A DNA stretch of 64,000 bases from Neoakkermansia glycaniphila (GCF_001683795.1 NZ_LIGX01000019.1:1-64000); one strand, 5' to 3'; positions 24,292 to 33,552 are shown, numbered from the stretch's first letter. Numbers and translations: made by a program. Notes: a model not told the origin generated them from the letters alone.

Positions 24292-26592
24292 ATGATTGAA
24301 CGCCTCCGCCAACGCCTGCTTGACCGCAGCCATCCCGTCCGCATTCACCTTATCGGAGTAGCCGGTTCCGGCATGTCGGGGCTGGCCCGCATGCTGCTGG
24401 AAATGGGGCACCGAGTGAGCGGTTGCGACCGTGTGACGAGCGATGAAACGGAGAGCCTGCAGAGCTCCGGGCTCGTTTTTTCCTCCCCGCACTCCGCCGA
24501 GGCCGTGGCCGATGCGGAGATCGTGATTTATTCGAGTGCGATCCGCGAGTCGAACGTGGCTTTGGCCGCCGCCCGTGCGAACGGAGCCTTCTGCCTGCGC
24601 CGCGCCGATTGCCTGGCCGCCATTCTGAACGGGAAGAAGGGGATCGTCGTGGCGGGTACGCACGGGAAGACGACGACTTCGTCGATGACGACTCATCTTC
24701 TCCGCGAAGGCCGCCTGCGCCCCTGCCATTACGTCGGCGCGGAAATTCCCGTGCTGGGGGCGAATGCCCACTGGAACGAGGAGAGCGAGTATCTCGTGGC
24801 CGAGGGCGACGAGAGTGACGGTACGCTGGTGAATTATCTGCCGGAGCATAGCATTATGCTGAATATCGAGGCGGAGCATCTGGATTTCTACCGCGATCTC
24901 GACCATATCAAGGAGGTGTTCCACCGTCTGGCACGCCAGACGCGGGGCAGGATTTTCTACTGCGGCGTGGATGCCGGGGCGCGCGATGTCGGCTCCCAAT
25001 ACCCGAATTCCGTTTCCTACGGCTGGAACGATACGGATTACACCGCGTCCGATGTGACGGAGATGCGAGGGCGTACGCTGTTTACGGTGAAGTATCGCGG
25101 CGAGGAGCTGGGGCGCGTGGAGCTGGGCATTCCGGGCCGCCACAATGTGCTGAATGCGCTGGTGGCCGTCGCCGTGGCTCTGGAGCTGGGCTGCAGTTTT
25201 GCCGCCATTACGTCGGGCCTTGCTTCCTTTGCGGGCGCCCGCCGCCGTTTCGAAACGAAGTATCTTTCTCCGAGTTATCGGATTGTGGACGATTACGGGC
25301 ATCACCCCACGGAGATTGCGGCCACTCTTCAAACGGCCCGTTCGCTGAATCCGAAGCGTCTCGTCGTGCTGTTCCAGCCGCACCGCTATACGCGCACGCA
25401 ACTGTTGCAGGAGGATTTCGGCAAGGTGCTTCAGGCCGCGGACAAGGTGTATGTGGCGGATGTGTATCCAGCCAGCGAGACGCCTATCGAAGGCATTTCC
25501 GGCCAGACGATCGTGGACGCGATGCGCCGCCACGGTCCGGTGGAGACGTGTTTCCTGCCGAACCTGTGCCTTGCCCATCATACCGTGGGCAACGATTTGC
25601 GCCCCGGCGATCTGCTGGTGACGCTCGGTGCAGGCAATGTGCATGAAGCGGGTACGAAGATTGCGCGCGATCTCGCCATGATGGAGGATTTGCAGCGCAA
25701 TGTGGAGAATCCCGTTTGCTGGGCCATTTATGAACCGATGCGCAAGCATACGACGCTCGGTGTGGGCGGCGATGCCCAGTACTGGATCGAGCCGGACAGT
25801 TACGCCAATATGCGCGGGGTGGTGAATTTCTTCAAGGATCGCAATATTCCCGTGCATGTGATCGGGCGCGGTTCGAACCTGATCGTGCGCAATGGCGGTA
25901 TCCGCGGCGCGGTCGTGCATCCGTCCGGCGGCGCGTTCGAGGAGTTGCGCGCGGAAGGTACCCGCATCATGGCGGGTGCGGGGATACGCCTCAAGAAGCT
26001 GGCTTCGTTCGCCTCGGCGAACGGTATTGCCGGGTTCGAGTGGATGGACGGCATTCCCGGCCAGGTAGGGGGCAGTCTCCGCATGAATGCCGGAGCCATG
26101 GGCGAGGATATGTGGCAAAGGCTCGTTTCCGTGACCTGTCTTGATGAAGACGGCGAGATTCGAGAACACGCCCGCGAGGAGATGACGGAGGCCGAATACC
26201 GCAGTATGCCGGATCTGTACCGCAATTTCGTGATGGGAGCGGTGTTCAAGGGCGAGGCGGGCGATCCTGCTGAGATCGAGGCCCGCATGGAGGCGAGCCG
26301 CACACGGCGCAAGGCGACGCAGCCGCTGGAACCGAGTGCGGGCTGTACGTTCATGAATCCGCCCGAAGCGCCGGCTGGCAAGCTGATCGATGAGCTGGGG
26401 CTGAAGGGCCTCCGCCACGGCGGGGCGATGATTTCACCCGTGCATGCCAATTTCATCGTGAATACGGGCGGCGCGAATGCCGAAAACGTGACGGAGCTGA
26501 TCGACGTGATCCGCAGGACAGTGCAGGAAGAGCGCGGCATCGCGCTCCGCACGGAAGTGCAGGCGATCGGAGACCGCGAAGCCCAGTTCTGA
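24292..26592 (+). CDS. murC/murB: MurC-MurB fusion (UDP-MurNAc:L-Ala ligase and UDP-enolpyruvoyl-GlcNAc reductase)
   Basis: 766 residues in one frame. MurC occupies about 1-465 (HLIGVAGSGMSGLARM, AGTHGKTTTSSM at 121-132, DDYGHHPTEI, FQPHRYTRT). MurB occupies about 475-766, with FAD-binding RGSNLIVRNGGIRG, GIPGQVGGSLRMNAGAMG and HANFIVNTGGA. The fusion joins two consecutive reactions: MurB makes UDP-MurNAc and MurC adds L-Ala. At the catalytic position of MurB, usually Ser (Ser229 in E. coli), the motif PSAGCTFMNP has Cys685. Cys also occurs in other MurB proteins as far as I recall, so activity is expected. The 5-bp gap to murG indicates cotranscription. Confidence 0.95.
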   Translation: MIERLRQRLLDRSHPVRIHLIGVAGSGMSGLARMLLEMGHRVSGCDRVTSDETESLQSSGLVFSSPHSAEAVADAEIVIYSSAIRESNVALAAARANGAFCLRRADCLAAILNGKKGIVVAGTHGKTTTSSMTTHLLREGRLRPCHYVGAEIPVLGANAHWNEESEYLVAEGDESDGTLVNYLPEHSIMLNIEAEHLDFYRDLDHIKEVFHRLARQTRGRIFYCGVDAGARDVGSQYPNSVSYGWNDTDYTASDVTEMRGRTLFTVKYRGEELGRVELGIPGRHNVLNALVAVAVALELGCSFAAITSGLASFAGARRRFETKYLSPSYRIVDDYGHHPTEIAATLQTARSLNPKRLVVLFQPHRYTRTQLLQEDFGKVLQAADKVYVADVYPASETPIEGISGQTIVDAMRRHGPVETCFLPNLCLAHHTVGNDLRPGDLLVTLGAGNVHEAGTKIARDLAMMEDLQRNVENPVCWAIYEPMRKHTTLGVGGDAQYWIEPDSYANMRGVVNFFKDRNIPVHVIGRGSNLIVRNGGIRGAVVHPSGGAFEELRAEGTRIMAGAGIRLKKLASFASANGIAGFEWMDGIPGQVGGSLRMNAGAMGEDMWQRLVSVTCLDEDGEIREHAREEMTEAEYRSMPDLYRNFVMGAVFKGEAGDPAEIEARMEASRTRRKATQPLEPSAGCTFMNPPEAPAGKLIDELGLKGLRHGGAMISPVHANFIVNTGGANAENVTELIDVIRRTVQEERGIALRTEVQAIGDREAQF

Positions 26593-26619
26593 TTTTTCCC
26601 CAAGCAAGGCGATATTTCC

Positions 26620-27186
26620 ATGATCCGATACACCATCATACGCGATGACCTGCTTCGATGCGCGGAGGCGCAGTTCGAAACGCAGCAGCGCCGTATTCAT
26701 TGGATTGTCGTGGGAATCATGATCGCCCTGTTTGTTCTGGGCGCCGTGTGCCTTCTTCTTTTTCTTCTGCACGAGCAGGACAGGAAAGCGGAATGGGTGC
26801 AGACTGTGCTGGGCGGGCAGGTGCTGCCTCCGTACATCATTGTTTTCGGTGCGAGTATATGCATCATGATTGTTCGCAGGAAGCAGTATGCCGCGCAATT
26901 CAGCTGGGAGAGAAGCAGGCAGACCGCTTCCTATCGGAAACATCTGTCGGCGCATTTGCTGCGGAAGGTGCCGGAAGGCGCATGCTCCGGCGGAGTCGAA
27001 TTCGAGCTGGACGACGACCGCGGCACCGTGTTCGTCGGAGGCCGCGAGAACAGGCATTATCCGCTGCCTGCGCTGTGGAAACAAAAACTCCGTCCGGTGG
27101 GGCCGGGGCTTTTTTATGTGCTTTCGCAAGACGGAAGCAGGAAGCTTTACATCCCCATCAAGTACGATTTCACTCAACAACAATGA
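26620..27186 (+). CDS. Small two-helix membrane protein of unknown function in the dcw cluster
   Basis: 188 residues. Two membrane segments (about 26-50 and 68-88) separate a short N-terminus from a cytoplasmic C-terminal domain with alternating strands (GGVEFELDDDRGTVFVGG and later GPGLFYVLSQDGSRKLYIPI). Overall shape resembles YcxB-like proteins, but I cannot support a family assignment. Its stop overlaps the ddl start (ATGA), so it is translated with Ddl and probably matters for wall synthesis. Confidence 0.75.
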   Translation: MIRYTIIRDDLLRCAEAQFETQQRRIHWIVVGIMIALFVLGAVCLLLFLLHEQDRKAEWVQTVLGGQVLPPYIIVFGASICIMIVRRKQYAAQFSWERSRQTASYRKHLSAHLLRKVPEGACSGGVEFELDDDRGTVFVGGRENRHYPLPALWKQKLRPVGPGLFYVLSQDGSRKLYIPIKYDFTQQQ

Positions 27187-28115
27187 ACAATCTCGCAAAA
27201 GATACGGCTATTGCCGTCCTGCTGGGCGGCCCGGGTGCTGAACGCGAAGTCTCTCTCGTCTCCGGGCGGGCGGTGGCTGAAGCTCTGCGCAACGGAGGAT
27301 TTACGAATGTGACGGAGGTAGAGGTGCATGATACGGCTCCCGAAATCCCTGCCGGTACGGAACTGGCCTACAATATCATCCACGGCACCTTCGGCGAAGA
27401 CGGCGGCGTGCAGTCCTACCTCGAAGAGAGGGGCATTCCGTACACGGGCGCAGGGTCGCGCGTGAGCCGCATGTGTTTCGACAAGCTGGCGACGAAGGAA
27501 GCCATGATCGCCGCCGGAGTGGCGACCCCCGCCTATGAGGTGCTTGTTCCGGCGCAAGACGGATTCGTTCCGAAGATGCAGGCTCCCTGCGTGGTGAAGC
27601 CTACCTGTGAAGGTTCCAGCGTGGGTGTGCATATCCTGAAGGCCGGGGACGATGTGGAGGCTGCCGTTCGGGAATCCGCGCAGCATGGGGGCACTGTCCT
27701 CATCGAGGAATACATTCAGGGCAAGGAGCTCACCGTGGGTATTCTCGACGGCAGGGTGCTTCCCGTGATCCACATTTGCCCGCGATCGGGTTTCTACGAT
27801 CTGAGCAACAAGTACCCGTGGATGAATCTCGGCGGAGGCACGGACTATATTTGCCCGGCTGATCTGCCGGACGATGTGACGGCCCGCGTGCAGGCAGAGG
27901 CTCTCGCGGCCTACAAGGCGCTCGGCGTCGAAGTCTACGCCCGAGTGGATGTGCTGCTCCGCGAAACGGACAATCAACCTTTCGTTCTTGAAATCAACAC
28001 GATTCCCGGCATGACGGGTTCGAGCCTGTTGCCGAAGGCCGCCCAGGCCGTCGGTATCTCCTACGAGGAGCTGTGCGCGACTATTGCCGATTTGTCGTTG
28101 AAGCAGGAGCGCTGA
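27183..28115 (+). CDS. ddl: D-alanine:D-alanine ligase
   Basis: 310 residues from the ATG overlapping the previous stop. The open frame continues upstream to 26658 but that stretch is antiparallel noise inside the preceding gene. ATP-grasp features: VLLGGPGAEREVSLVSG, NIIHGTFGEDGGVQ, VVKPTCEGSSVGVH, EEYIQGKELTVGIL and the metal-binding LEINTIPGMTGSSLLPKAA. It makes D-Ala-D-Ala for MurF. Confidence 0.96.
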   Translation: MNNLAKDTAIAVLLGGPGAEREVSLVSGRAVAEALRNGGFTNVTEVEVHDTAPEIPAGTELAYNIIHGTFGEDGGVQSYLEERGIPYTGAGSRVSRMCFDKLATKEAMIAAGVATPAYEVLVPAQDGFVPKMQAPCVVKPTCEGSSVGVHILKAGDDVEAAVRESAQHGGTVLIEEYIQGKELTVGILDGRVLPVIHICPRSGFYDLSNKYPWMNLGGGTDYICPADLPDDVTARVQAEALAAYKALGVEVYARVDVLLRETDNQPFVLEINTIPGMTGSSLLPKAAQAVGISYEELCATIADLSLKQER

Positions 28116-28157
28116 CCCATTTATGGAAGGTCTCAGCCTTCCGACCGGACAGGAACC

Positions 28158-29090
28158 ATGGCACGCAACTCATACAGGGACGGCCGAAGCGGCAAAGGCA
28201 AGGGGATGCACTCCCTGGAGAAGGCCTTGCCGCTGCATGTGCGTTTCCTGAACCGCGTGGCCATGCTCCGGGGCATGCGCCACCTCCGCAAGTGGGGTAT
28301 CGTCGCTCTGTCTGCCGGGCTCGCCGTCTGGCTCGGGCTGTGGATCAAGGAACAGGTCGATGCCCAAAGCGAGAACTTTCAGATACGGACGGTGGATTAT
28401 ACTTCCGCCGGGATCGTCTCGAAGGAGCAGGCTCTCGAATTGATGGGACTCAAGGGGAATGAAAACCTCGTGACTCTGAATACGGGCAAACTGGAGAAGA
28501 AGCTCATCGAATACCCTTTCATCAGTTCTGCCCGCGTGACGGCGGAATTGCCTGCCACGCTGCATGTGGAGCTTTCCGAGCGCGTACCCGTCGTGCGCCT
28601 GTTCTGCGAGGATATGGCGGATGCCGACAAGTATTTCATGGATCCGGACGGGGTCGTATTCACCTGCGACCATCGTTTGCATGCCCGCTTTCTGGGCATA
28701 CCGATCTGGCTGAACCCCTGTGCGGACGGTTCGCGTATCCATGCCGGAGTGCGGCTGGACAAGGACGAGTTCACGCCCATCGTGCGCCTGCTGCGCCTGA
28801 TGTATGCGCGGGACAACGTGCCGGTGATCCGCGTGATCTCGCGTCCGAAGGAATGGAAACTCGTCGTCGAGCTGGAAACGGGTACGGAAGCCGTATTCGT
28901 GAACGACGATACGCTGGACGACCAGATTTCCCGGCTGATTATGGCCCTGCGCCATGCGAAGGAGTCGAAACGCCACATTCGCCACATCCTGCTGGCTCCG
29001 AAAATGGGTATTCCCGTGGAATACGGAGACGGCCCTGCCCACGGCATGGAGGATGACGGCGAACTGCCCGAAGGAGAGGAAGAAGACTGA
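28158..29090 (+). CDS. ftsQ: FtsQ-type cell-division protein
   Basis: 310 residues. Basic cytoplasmic N-terminus, one membrane helix (about 46-64), then a POTRA-like domain (IRTVDYTSAGIVSKEQALELMG, followed by LEKKLIEYPFISSARVTAELPATLHVELSE written here in parts: LIEYPFISSARV and LHVELSERVPV). The C-terminal beta domain ends in an acidic tail. It would bridge FtsL-type partners and FtsW/FtsI. It closes the cluster; ftsA and ftsZ do not follow. Confidence 0.85.
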   Translation: MARNSYRDGRSGKGKGMHSLEKALPLHVRFLNRVAMLRGMRHLRKWGIVALSAGLAVWLGLWIKEQVDAQSENFQIRTVDYTSAGIVSKEQALELMGLKGNENLVTLNTGKLEKKLIEYPFISSARVTAELPATLHVELSERVPVVRLFCEDMADADKYFMDPDGVVFTCDHRLHARFLGIPIWLNPCADGSRIHAGVRLDKDEFTPIVRLLRLMYARDNVPVIRVISRPKEWKLVVELETGTEAVFVNDDTLDDQISRLIMALRHAKESKRHIRHILLAPKMGIPVEYGDGPAHGMEDDGELPEGEEED

Positions 29091-29186
29091 AGCCGGCCCG
29101 CAGCTGCGGTGGAGCCGCCGCAAAATGCGGCAGGGCTTTCTTCCGCATTGCGCCGCAGAGTGAAGCATGATAGGATAAGCATCGAC

Positions 29187-31367
29187 ATGAACCCCGTGAC
29201 ACTTGAAGGACAGGAGCATTTAAAAGGCAAAGCTTGTTTTCTCGTGCCCAATCAGGTCAATCTGAATGCCCTGATTGAGCTGGAAAAGGCGCTCGGCAAG
29301 GACCGGGTCACCTATCTCGTCGAGGAGAGTTTCGCCCCCTCCGTCGATGTTGCCCGCTATCTGCAGAACAAGGACAGCGACGGCATCCTCTTCAACTTCC
29401 GCCGCGTTGATCCCATCAGCCTGCGCGGCTCCATTCTCGAAAAAATCGATCAGGGCCGCCACGTCGTTTTCCTGCCGGGCCGCGTTGCCGCCATCAAGGG
29501 AACCATGTCGCACGTACCGGCTCCCTTCCTGATGCATTTGAGCGCGCTGCACATTTCCCCCGTGCCCGTGTATGTGGGCTACTTCCGCGACAGCCTGATG
29601 AATGCCGCCTCGAATGCGCGGGACTACACCCGCCTTGTCGTCCGCATCCTTCCCAGGCTCGAGCCCGGCCCTGAAGCGGGAGCTCGCCTCCTGCAGGCAT
29701 GGATGTCCGCCGCTGCGGATGCCTTCGCCGAACTTCCCCAGCTGAAAGGCTCCCTTGCCATGGCTATCGTCGAGGGTATCAAGCAGAATCCGAACGGCCG
29801 CGTGATCGACGGCGTGGACGATTCCTCCCTCACCTACGGCAAATTGCTCGGCGTGGCCATCGCCTTCGCCAAGCACCTCAAAACGCTGACGAGCAGCAAG
29901 CGCGTCGGTATCATCCTGCCTCCGGGCAAAGGCGCGACCATCGCGAACCTCGCCTGCCTGCTGGCGGGAATCACTCCGGTGAATTTCAACTATTCCTCAT
30001 CGGAAGACTCGTTCCGCAGCGCCGTCCGGCAGGCGGGAATCGAGCGGTTCATCTCGGCAGATCGCTTCATGCGGAAGCTGCAGAGCTTTCCGTGGCCGCC
30101 GCGCCGCGACATCATCTTCATTGAGCAGGAGCTCGTGCGCATCAAGAAGAAAATCGCCGTGTGGGTATTCGCCTCGCGCGTGATGCCTTCGAAGATGATT
30201 GCTCGCCTGCTGAAACTTGACGACCGCAGCGGCGAAGACGAAGCCGTGCTTCTCTTCACCTCCGGCTCTTCCGGTGAACCGAAGGGCGTATCCCTCTCGC
30301 ATTCCAATATTCTGGCGAACCTTGCGCAGTGTTCCTCCCGCATCGTGCTGGACGAACACAGCCGCTTCCTGTGCAGCCTTCCCGTCTTCCACAGCTTCGG
30401 CATCACCATCGGCCTGTGGTTCTGCCTGGCGTACGGGCACGATATGGTGACCTATCCCTCGCCGCTGGAGGCGAAGAGATTGTGCGAACTCATCGAGCAG
30501 TACAAAACCGTTCTCGTCGTCTCGACCCCCACCTTCGCCCGCAGCATGATGCGCCGTGCGAACCCCGAAACCTTCAAGAGCCTCCGCTACTTCATCGTAG
30601 GGGCGGAAAAACTGCCTGAAGACCTCTATCTGGCGTACAAGGAACAGTTCCACATCGAGCTGAACGAAGGCTACGGCATGACCGAGGCTTCGCCTGTCTG
30701 TTGCGTCAACCTGCCGGATGCGGCTCCCGTCGAAGGTACGCCGTATTATGTGCCGGGCACCGAACACGGCACCGTCGGCGGTTTCCTGCCGGGCATTGCC
30801 ATCCGCATCACCGACCCGGAGGACGACGAGAAGCAGCTTCCCTTCACCCACCTCGGCATGATCTGGCTCAAGGGGGCGAACATCTTCAAGGGCTACATCG
30901 GCCGCGCCGATCTGAACCCGAAAATCTTCAAGGACGGCTGGTTCAAGACCGGCGACGTGGGACGCATGGATCTCAACGGCTTCCTGAAACTCGAAGGCCG
31001 CATGGCGCGGTTCTCCAAGATCGGCGGCGAAATGGTTCCCCACGAAGCCCTCGAACAGGCGTTGAACAAAATCCTGAAAATCGACCCGGAAGACACCGAA
31101 CGGCACATTGCCGTCGTCTCCATCCCGGACAAGCAGAAAGGCGAAGCCATCGCCATGCTCTCCACACTCCACCGCAACTACCTGCAGCAGGAACTCATCT
31201 CCCTGCGCTACGCCCTGATGGGCGAAGGCCTCCCGGCCCTGTGGTGCCCGAGGGAAATCGTCCCTGTGGAAACGATACCCGTCCTCCCCTCCGGAAAACT
31301 CGATCTCGCCAACTGCAAACTCCTCGCCTACGAAGCATTGAAAATCCCGGTGGAGAAGGGGCGGTGA
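29187..31367 (+). CDS. Aas-like acyl-activating enzyme with a decayed acyltransferase domain
   Basis: 726 residues. Residues ~1-195 align in layout with a PlsC acyltransferase, but the catalytic H-x4-D motif reads NQVNLNA (Q23 and A28 in place of His and Asp), so this half is probably inactive. Residues ~200-725 are an AMP-forming acyl-CoA/acyl-ACP synthetase: LLFTSGSSGEPKG (356-367), NEGYGMTEASP, WFKTGDVGRMD, KIGGEMVP and the C-terminal LPSGKLDL. It likely activates fatty acids; in intact Aas these are transferred to lysophospholipid. The ATG at 29187 is preferred over the earlier in-frame ATG at 29109, which would prepend a basic stretch over the intergenic region. Confidence 0.85.
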   Translation: MNPVTLEGQEHLKGKACFLVPNQVNLNALIELEKALGKDRVTYLVEESFAPSVDVARYLQNKDSDGILFNFRRVDPISLRGSILEKIDQGRHVVFLPGRVAAIKGTMSHVPAPFLMHLSALHISPVPVYVGYFRDSLMNAASNARDYTRLVVRILPRLEPGPEAGARLLQAWMSAAADAFAELPQLKGSLAMAIVEGIKQNPNGRVIDGVDDSSLTYGKLLGVAIAFAKHLKTLTSSKRVGIILPPGKGATIANLACLLAGITPVNFNYSSSEDSFRSAVRQAGIERFISADRFMRKLQSFPWPPRRDIIFIEQELVRIKKKIAVWVFASRVMPSKMIARLLKLDDRSGEDEAVLLFTSGSSGEPKGVSLSHSNILANLAQCSSRIVLDEHSRFLCSLPVFHSFGITIGLWFCLAYGHDMVTYPSPLEAKRLCELIEQYKTVLVVSTPTFARSMMRRANPETFKSLRYFIVGAEKLPEDLYLAYKEQFHIELNEGYGMTEASPVCCVNLPDAAPVEGTPYYVPGTEHGTVGGFLPGIAIRITDPEDDEKQLPFTHLGMIWLKGANIFKGYIGRADLNPKIFKDGWFKTGDVGRMDLNGFLKLEGRMARFSKIGGEMVPHEALEQALNKILKIDPEDTERHIAVVSIPDKQKGEAIAMLSTLHRNYLQQELISLRYALMGEGLPALWCPREIVPVETIPVLPSGKLDLANCKLLAYEALKIPVEKGR

Positions 31368-31385
31368 AGCAAGGATTATCCTTTT

Positions 31386-32759
31386 ATGGCATTGAGTGTT
31401 TCAGAGCTGGTGGCGGAGTTGCGGCGGGCTGTCGAGGGGCAGGTCGGTGATCAGGTGGTCGTGGGCGAGGTGGGGTCGTGCAAGCCTGCTTCGAGCGGGC
31501 ATGTGTATTTTACGATCAAGGATGAGAGGGCGCAGCTGGATTGTGTGATGTACAAGTTTCAGGCGGCGGCTTCTCGCGTGGTTCTGCGGGAGGGGATGAA
31601 GGTGGAGTTGTTCGGCAAGGCGACGGTGTACGAGGGGCGCGGGAGGCTTCAGTTTACGGTGACACGGGTGCGTGAGGCGGGGTTGGGCGAGCTGCAGGCG
31701 CGTTTCGAGGCGTTGAAGCGGAAGCTGGCGGCGGAGGGGCTGTTCGATGCGGAGGGGAAGTTGGAGCTGCCTCCGTTTCCGAAGTCGGTGGGGTTGATTA
31801 CTTCCGCCACGGGGGCGGTGATTCAGGATATGCGGCATGTGTTCGAGCGGCGCGCTCCGTGGATCAAGGTGTTTTTGCTGCCGGTGCAGGTGCAGGGAGC
31901 AGGTGCGGAGCATGGGATTGCTTCGGCGGTGCGTGCGTGGGGGCGGTTCGATGAGTTCGGGCTGCCTCCGGTGGATTTGCTGATTGTGGCGCGCGGGGGC
32001 GGTTCGCTGGAGGATATGTGGTGTTTCAACGAGGAGGTTGTGGCGAGGGCGATTGCGGAGTGTCCGGTGCCGGTGGTTTCCGCGGTGGGGCATGAGACTG
32101 ATTTTACGATTGCGGATTTTGTGGCGGATTTGCGCGCGCCGACTCCGACGGCGGCGGTGGAGCTGGTGACGCCGGATGGTCCGGCTCTGGATGCTTGGTT
32201 GGAGGATTGCGGGGAGAGGGTGAAGCGGCGGCTTTATCAGGTGTGGGAGAGGGCGGATTTGATGCTCGGTTTGCTGGTGCAGAGGAAGTTCAAGAGTCCT
32301 TTGGATGTGCTGAATCCGTTTATCCAGCGGCTGGACGATCTGGAATACGAGTGGGAGGATGCGTGGCAGAAGCGGTTGCAGAGCGGATATGATTGGCTGG
32401 ACAGGATGGAGCTGGAGTTGAAGGCTCGCCATCCGAAACAGTTTTGCCGGATGATGGGAGAGAGGCTGGATGGGCTGGAGGTGCGGTTGAAGTCGGCTGC
32501 GGCGCAGCGATTCGCCGTGGCATCCGGTGCGTTGGAGTTGCTGGCGGCGCAGGTGGAGGCGAGGAGTCCACAGGAGACTTTGAAGCGCGGTTATGCTCTG
32601 GTGCAGGGGGAGGACGGTCGGCTGGTGCGCGATGCGGAGCAGGTGCCGGAGGGGACGAGGCTGCGGGTTTCTTTGGCTCGCGGGAAGATGTCCGTGGTGC
32701 GCCGGGAGGATGGTGGCGAGGCAGCCGACGGGGAGGAGTTGCAGCCGGACGGCGTTTGA
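31386..32759 (+). CDS. xseA: Exodeoxyribonuclease VII large subunit
   Basis: 457 residues. N-terminal OB fold (VGSCKPASSGHVYFTIKDER), then the central nuclease domain (KSVGLITSATGAVIQDM, LLIVARGGGSLEDMWCFNEE, VSAVGHETDFTIADFVADLR, APTPTAAVELVTP) and a C-terminal helical region. The enzyme degrades single-stranded DNA to acid-insoluble oligonucleotides with XseB. The small xseB gene is not next to it in this window. Confidence 0.95.
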   Translation: MALSVSELVAELRRAVEGQVGDQVVVGEVGSCKPASSGHVYFTIKDERAQLDCVMYKFQAAASRVVLREGMKVELFGKATVYEGRGRLQFTVTRVREAGLGELQARFEALKRKLAAEGLFDAEGKLELPPFPKSVGLITSATGAVIQDMRHVFERRAPWIKVFLLPVQVQGAGAEHGIASAVRAWGRFDEFGLPPVDLLIVARGGGSLEDMWCFNEEVVARAIAECPVPVVSAVGHETDFTIADFVADLRAPTPTAAVELVTPDGPALDAWLEDCGERVKRRLYQVWERADLMLGLLVQRKFKSPLDVLNPFIQRLDDLEYEWEDAWQKRLQSGYDWLDRMELELKARHPKQFCRMMGERLDGLEVRLKSAAAQRFAVASGALELLAAQVEARSPQETLKRGYALVQGEDGRLVRDAEQVPEGTRLRVSLARGKMSVVRREDGGEAADGEELQPDGV

Positions 32760-32819
32760 TGGCGTAGGTGCATGGTTGCGCCATATTGATGAATTTTATG
32801 CGTTTTTTACACATATTGC

Positions 32820-32848
32820 TTGACTTTGTCCGCAAGTGCATGTATTTA
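32820..32848 (+). promoter_or_regulatory. Promoter of rplI
   Basis: TTGACT (32820-32825), 17-bp spacer, TATTTA (32843-32848). The rplI ATG is 32 bp further, giving a leader of about 25 nt. Confidence 0.7.
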
Positions 32849-32880
32849 CTCCCTCCACATTTAACTTTTCTATTTACGCC

Positions 32881-33390
32881 ATGGCAACAATGCAAGTAAT
32901 TCTCGCAACGAAACTGGAAGGTCTGGGCTGCGAAGCCGATCTTGTGACTGTAAAGGCTGGCTATGGCCGCAATTATCTGATTCCTCAGGGTCTCGCTTTC
33001 GAAGCGACGCCCGCTAATCAGCGCTTCATCAATATGCTTCAGAAGAAGCGTGCCGAACGCGAAGCCGCTGAACTTGAGAATTTCCGCGAAGTTGCTGCCA
33101 AGATCGCCACGGAAACGGTCGAAATCACTCTGGAAGCCGGTCAGGCCGGTAAGGTGTTCGGTGCCGTCAACAACCAGATGGTGCAGGAAGCTCTTGCTGC
33201 CAAGGGTATCGTCATCAACCGCCACGCTCTGGATATTGAGAAGCCGATCAAGTCTTCCGGTACGTACAGCATCGTCGCCAAGCTTCATCCTGAAGTGGCC
33301 GCTACGGTGAAGGTGGTCGTGAAGGTCAACGGCGAGAAGGCTGCTCCCGCTCCTGCCGCCGAAGAGGTTGCCGAAGCTGCCGCCGAATAA
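32881..33390 (+). CDS. rplI: 50S ribosomal protein bL9
   Basis: 169 residues. The N-terminal rRNA-binding domain has the L9 signature (GLGCEADLVTVKAGYGRNYL, then IPQGLAFEAT). A long central helix and the C-terminal domain follow, ending in an Ala/Glu-rich tail longer than usual. The ORF opens at 32836, but the ATG at 32881 gives the standard N-terminus. It is a single-gene unit here, with its own promoter and terminator, rather than following rpsR as in E. coli. Confidence 0.95.
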   Translation: MATMQVILATKLEGLGCEADLVTVKAGYGRNYLIPQGLAFEATPANQRFINMLQKKRAEREAAELENFREVAAKIATETVEITLEAGQAGKVFGAVNNQMVQEALAAKGIVINRHALDIEKPIKSSGTYSIVAKLHPEVAATVKVVVKVNGEKAAPAPAAEEVAEAAAE

Positions 33391-33415
33391 AGGCAGTTGT
33401 TCCTTTCCTTTTGCA

Positions 33416-33453
33416 AGCCCGGTTCCGACAGTTAGGAATCGGGCTGCTTTTTT
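33416..33453 (+). terminator. Rho-independent terminator after rplI
   Basis: 11-bp stem (33416-33426 with 33435-33445, one G-U pair) around an 8-nt loop, followed by GC then a run of six T. It ends the rplI transcript 25 bp after the stop. Confidence 0.88.
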
Positions 33454-33494
33454 GCCCTTTTTTGCTTCCCTTGCGGGCAAGAAAACTGTATGCT

Positions 33495-33552
33495 GGCCAC
33501 GTAGCCAGGCGGGCGGATGCCCGGTGAGGGGAGTTTGAATCCTTACCCATTC
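33495..33552 (+). promoter_or_regulatory. Structured leader upstream of corA
   Basis: Three adjacent hairpins can be drawn: CTGGC-CACGTA-GCCAG, then CGGGC-GGAT-GCCCG, then GGTGAGG with CCTTACC around an 11-nt loop. They fill the gap between the rplI terminator and the corA ATG at 33561, where no Shine-Dalgarno is visible. This could be a regulatory leader. I cannot match it to a known magnesium riboswitch. Confidence 0.4.

Noticed and set aside
29091-29186. Terminator between ftsQ and the Aas-like gene
   Set aside because: Several GC-rich stems can be drawn, but none is followed by a T-run. A weak promoter (TTGCGC-17-TAGGAT) is also possible but matches poorly.
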